Shown piece by piece: positions 63,519 through 64,000 of a DNA stretch of 64,000 nucleotides. The stretch spans positions 95,568 through 159,567 of the forward strand of contig NZ_GL890942.1 in NCBI RefSeq assembly GCF_000211815.1. The letters run 5' to 3'. Position numbers and translations under genes: made by a program. Below the pieces are notes generated by a model. That model made no database searches. It saw only the letters and a list, made by a program, of their open reading frames with translations, and was not told the DNA's origin. Positions within the stretch are counted from its first letter, which is position 1, and every line of letters begins with the position of its first letter. Source of the DNA: Moorena producens 3L. GTDB lineage: Bacteria > Cyanobacteriota > Cyanobacteriia > Cyanobacteriales > Coleofasciculaceae.

Positions 63519-64000
63519 TTACTGAGCCATCTGATCTGGCTCAGAACCCCAGGCTGGTGACGGAGCTGTCTGACGGGAAGGAGGGGCCTGGGGAGTAGGT
63601 ATCTCATGAATCACACCAGACTGAGTACTTACCTGAACACAGCTTGGTGTGAACAAGAAAATACTTTCACCAATACGCTCTTGATGACCATCAATAGCGT
63701 AAGTCCCACCAGCCACAAAGTCCACCGCTCGTTGTGCTTGGTCTGGATCCATGATGGTCAGGTTTAAGACCACCGACTTCCGTTCCCGCAGTGCCTGAAT
63801 CACTTGGGGCATTTCTTCAAAGGAACGAGGTTCAATCACTGCCACTTCTGAAATGCCATTGACTGCTCCAGGCATGCCAATCACATTATTGATGGGAGAT
63901 GGCCCTACGCCTGCTTCTGATACCGTTGTCCGCTCCCGAGAACGACGTCTGGTTGGACGTTCCTCCTCTGATGGCGGTTGCACCGGTTGCTCTGTGGGTA
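63519..64000 (-). CDS. sepF: Cell division protein SepF, 5' end outside window
   Basis: About 160 residues visible; the frame is open to the right edge, so the GTG at 63983 is not necessarily the start. SepF core: VAVIEPRSFEEMPQVIQALRE, SVVLNLTIMDPDQAQRAVDFVAGGTYA and FLFTPSCVQV. A Pro/Arg-rich linker precedes it; the membrane-binding N-terminal helix is off-window. SepF tethers FtsZ to the membrane. Confidence 0.92.
   Translation of the reverse strand, partial: PTEQPVQPPSEEERPTRRRSRERTTVSEAGVGPSPINNVIGMPGAVNGISEVAVIEPRSFEEMPQVIQALRERKSVVLNLTIMDPDQAQRAVDFVAGGTYAIDGHQERIGESIFLFTPSCVQVSTQSGVIHEIPTPQAPPSRQTAPSPAWGSEPDQMAQ

Overview
The window looks like the chromosome of a large filamentous, non-heterocystous marine cyanobacterium of the Moorena (Moorea) type. 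The evidence is: cyanobacterial marker genes (GUN4-domain protein, a PedR-like LuxR regulator, DUF3084 and DUF4342 proteins, a sepF-proC pair, and the septal-junction pair fraC-fraD, which implies filaments); many GCGATCGC (HIP1) octamers; and a very heavy load of short, mostly heptanucleotide, tandem repeats plus dispersed palindromic repeats in nearly every intergenic gap. The organism is inferred; no rRNA or tRNA gene was found.

Layout. 0-5.7 kb: 3' part of a giant tamB-like gene with internal 79-residue repeats. 6-9.5 kb: small secreted protein, a 4 x 88 bp tandem repeat, a conserved 84-residue gene, and a divergent alpha/beta-hydrolase/TPR gene broken by a 99 bp MITE. 9.7-13 kb: DUF433/PIN-like toxin-antitoxin pair, proX, proB. 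13.6-22.1 kb: metallo-hydrolase, a coiled-coil membrane protein with a truncated divergent paralogue, then a sugar ABC transporter (binding protein, two permeases, ATPase) whose genes are pushed apart by repeat arrays, a MITE-like palindrome and a four-helix-bundle ORF. 22.3-27.6 kb: a promoter with a palindromic operator candidate driving an uncharacterised duplicated-domain protein, a DyP-type peroxidase and a CxxC membrane protein, with a convergent catalase-like protein. 28-31.9 kb: seven-repeat FG-GAP-like protein, a metallophosphoesterase stump, and a second, inverted copy of the 84-residue-gene module. 32-41 kb: sensor kinase/response regulator/cyclase hybrid, RNase D, trpB, DUF4342, pedR-like, serine hydrolase. 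41.7-49.4 kb: NDUFAF7/MidA-like methyltransferase, SDR, two insertion relics, an orphan structured RNA resembling HEARO/omega RNA, DUF3084, GUN4. 50-56.6 kb: fraC-fraD, SF2 helicase, an arginine:glycine amidinotransferase plus guanidinoacetate methyltransferase pair (a predicted creatine pathway), transposase relic, rubredoxin. 56.7-64 kb: exopolysaccharide-type genes (sulfotransferase, MurJ-like flippase, Wzz-like), a solo tnpB element with its guide-RNA-like hairpins, proC and partial sepF.

How the parts fit together. Most genes are chromosomal housekeeping. Accessory interest lies in four places: (1) the creatine-type AGAT-GAMT pair; (2) a duplicated inverted module in which a small conserved gene sits divergently next to the remains of large signalling/STAND-like effector genes; (3) the peroxidase/catalase-like module; and (4) RNA-guided-nuclease-type transposon material (one complete tnpB locus and one orphan omega-RNA-like locus). 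The repeats have shaped coding sequence too: they disrupt operons, truncate genes and form in-frame protein linkers.
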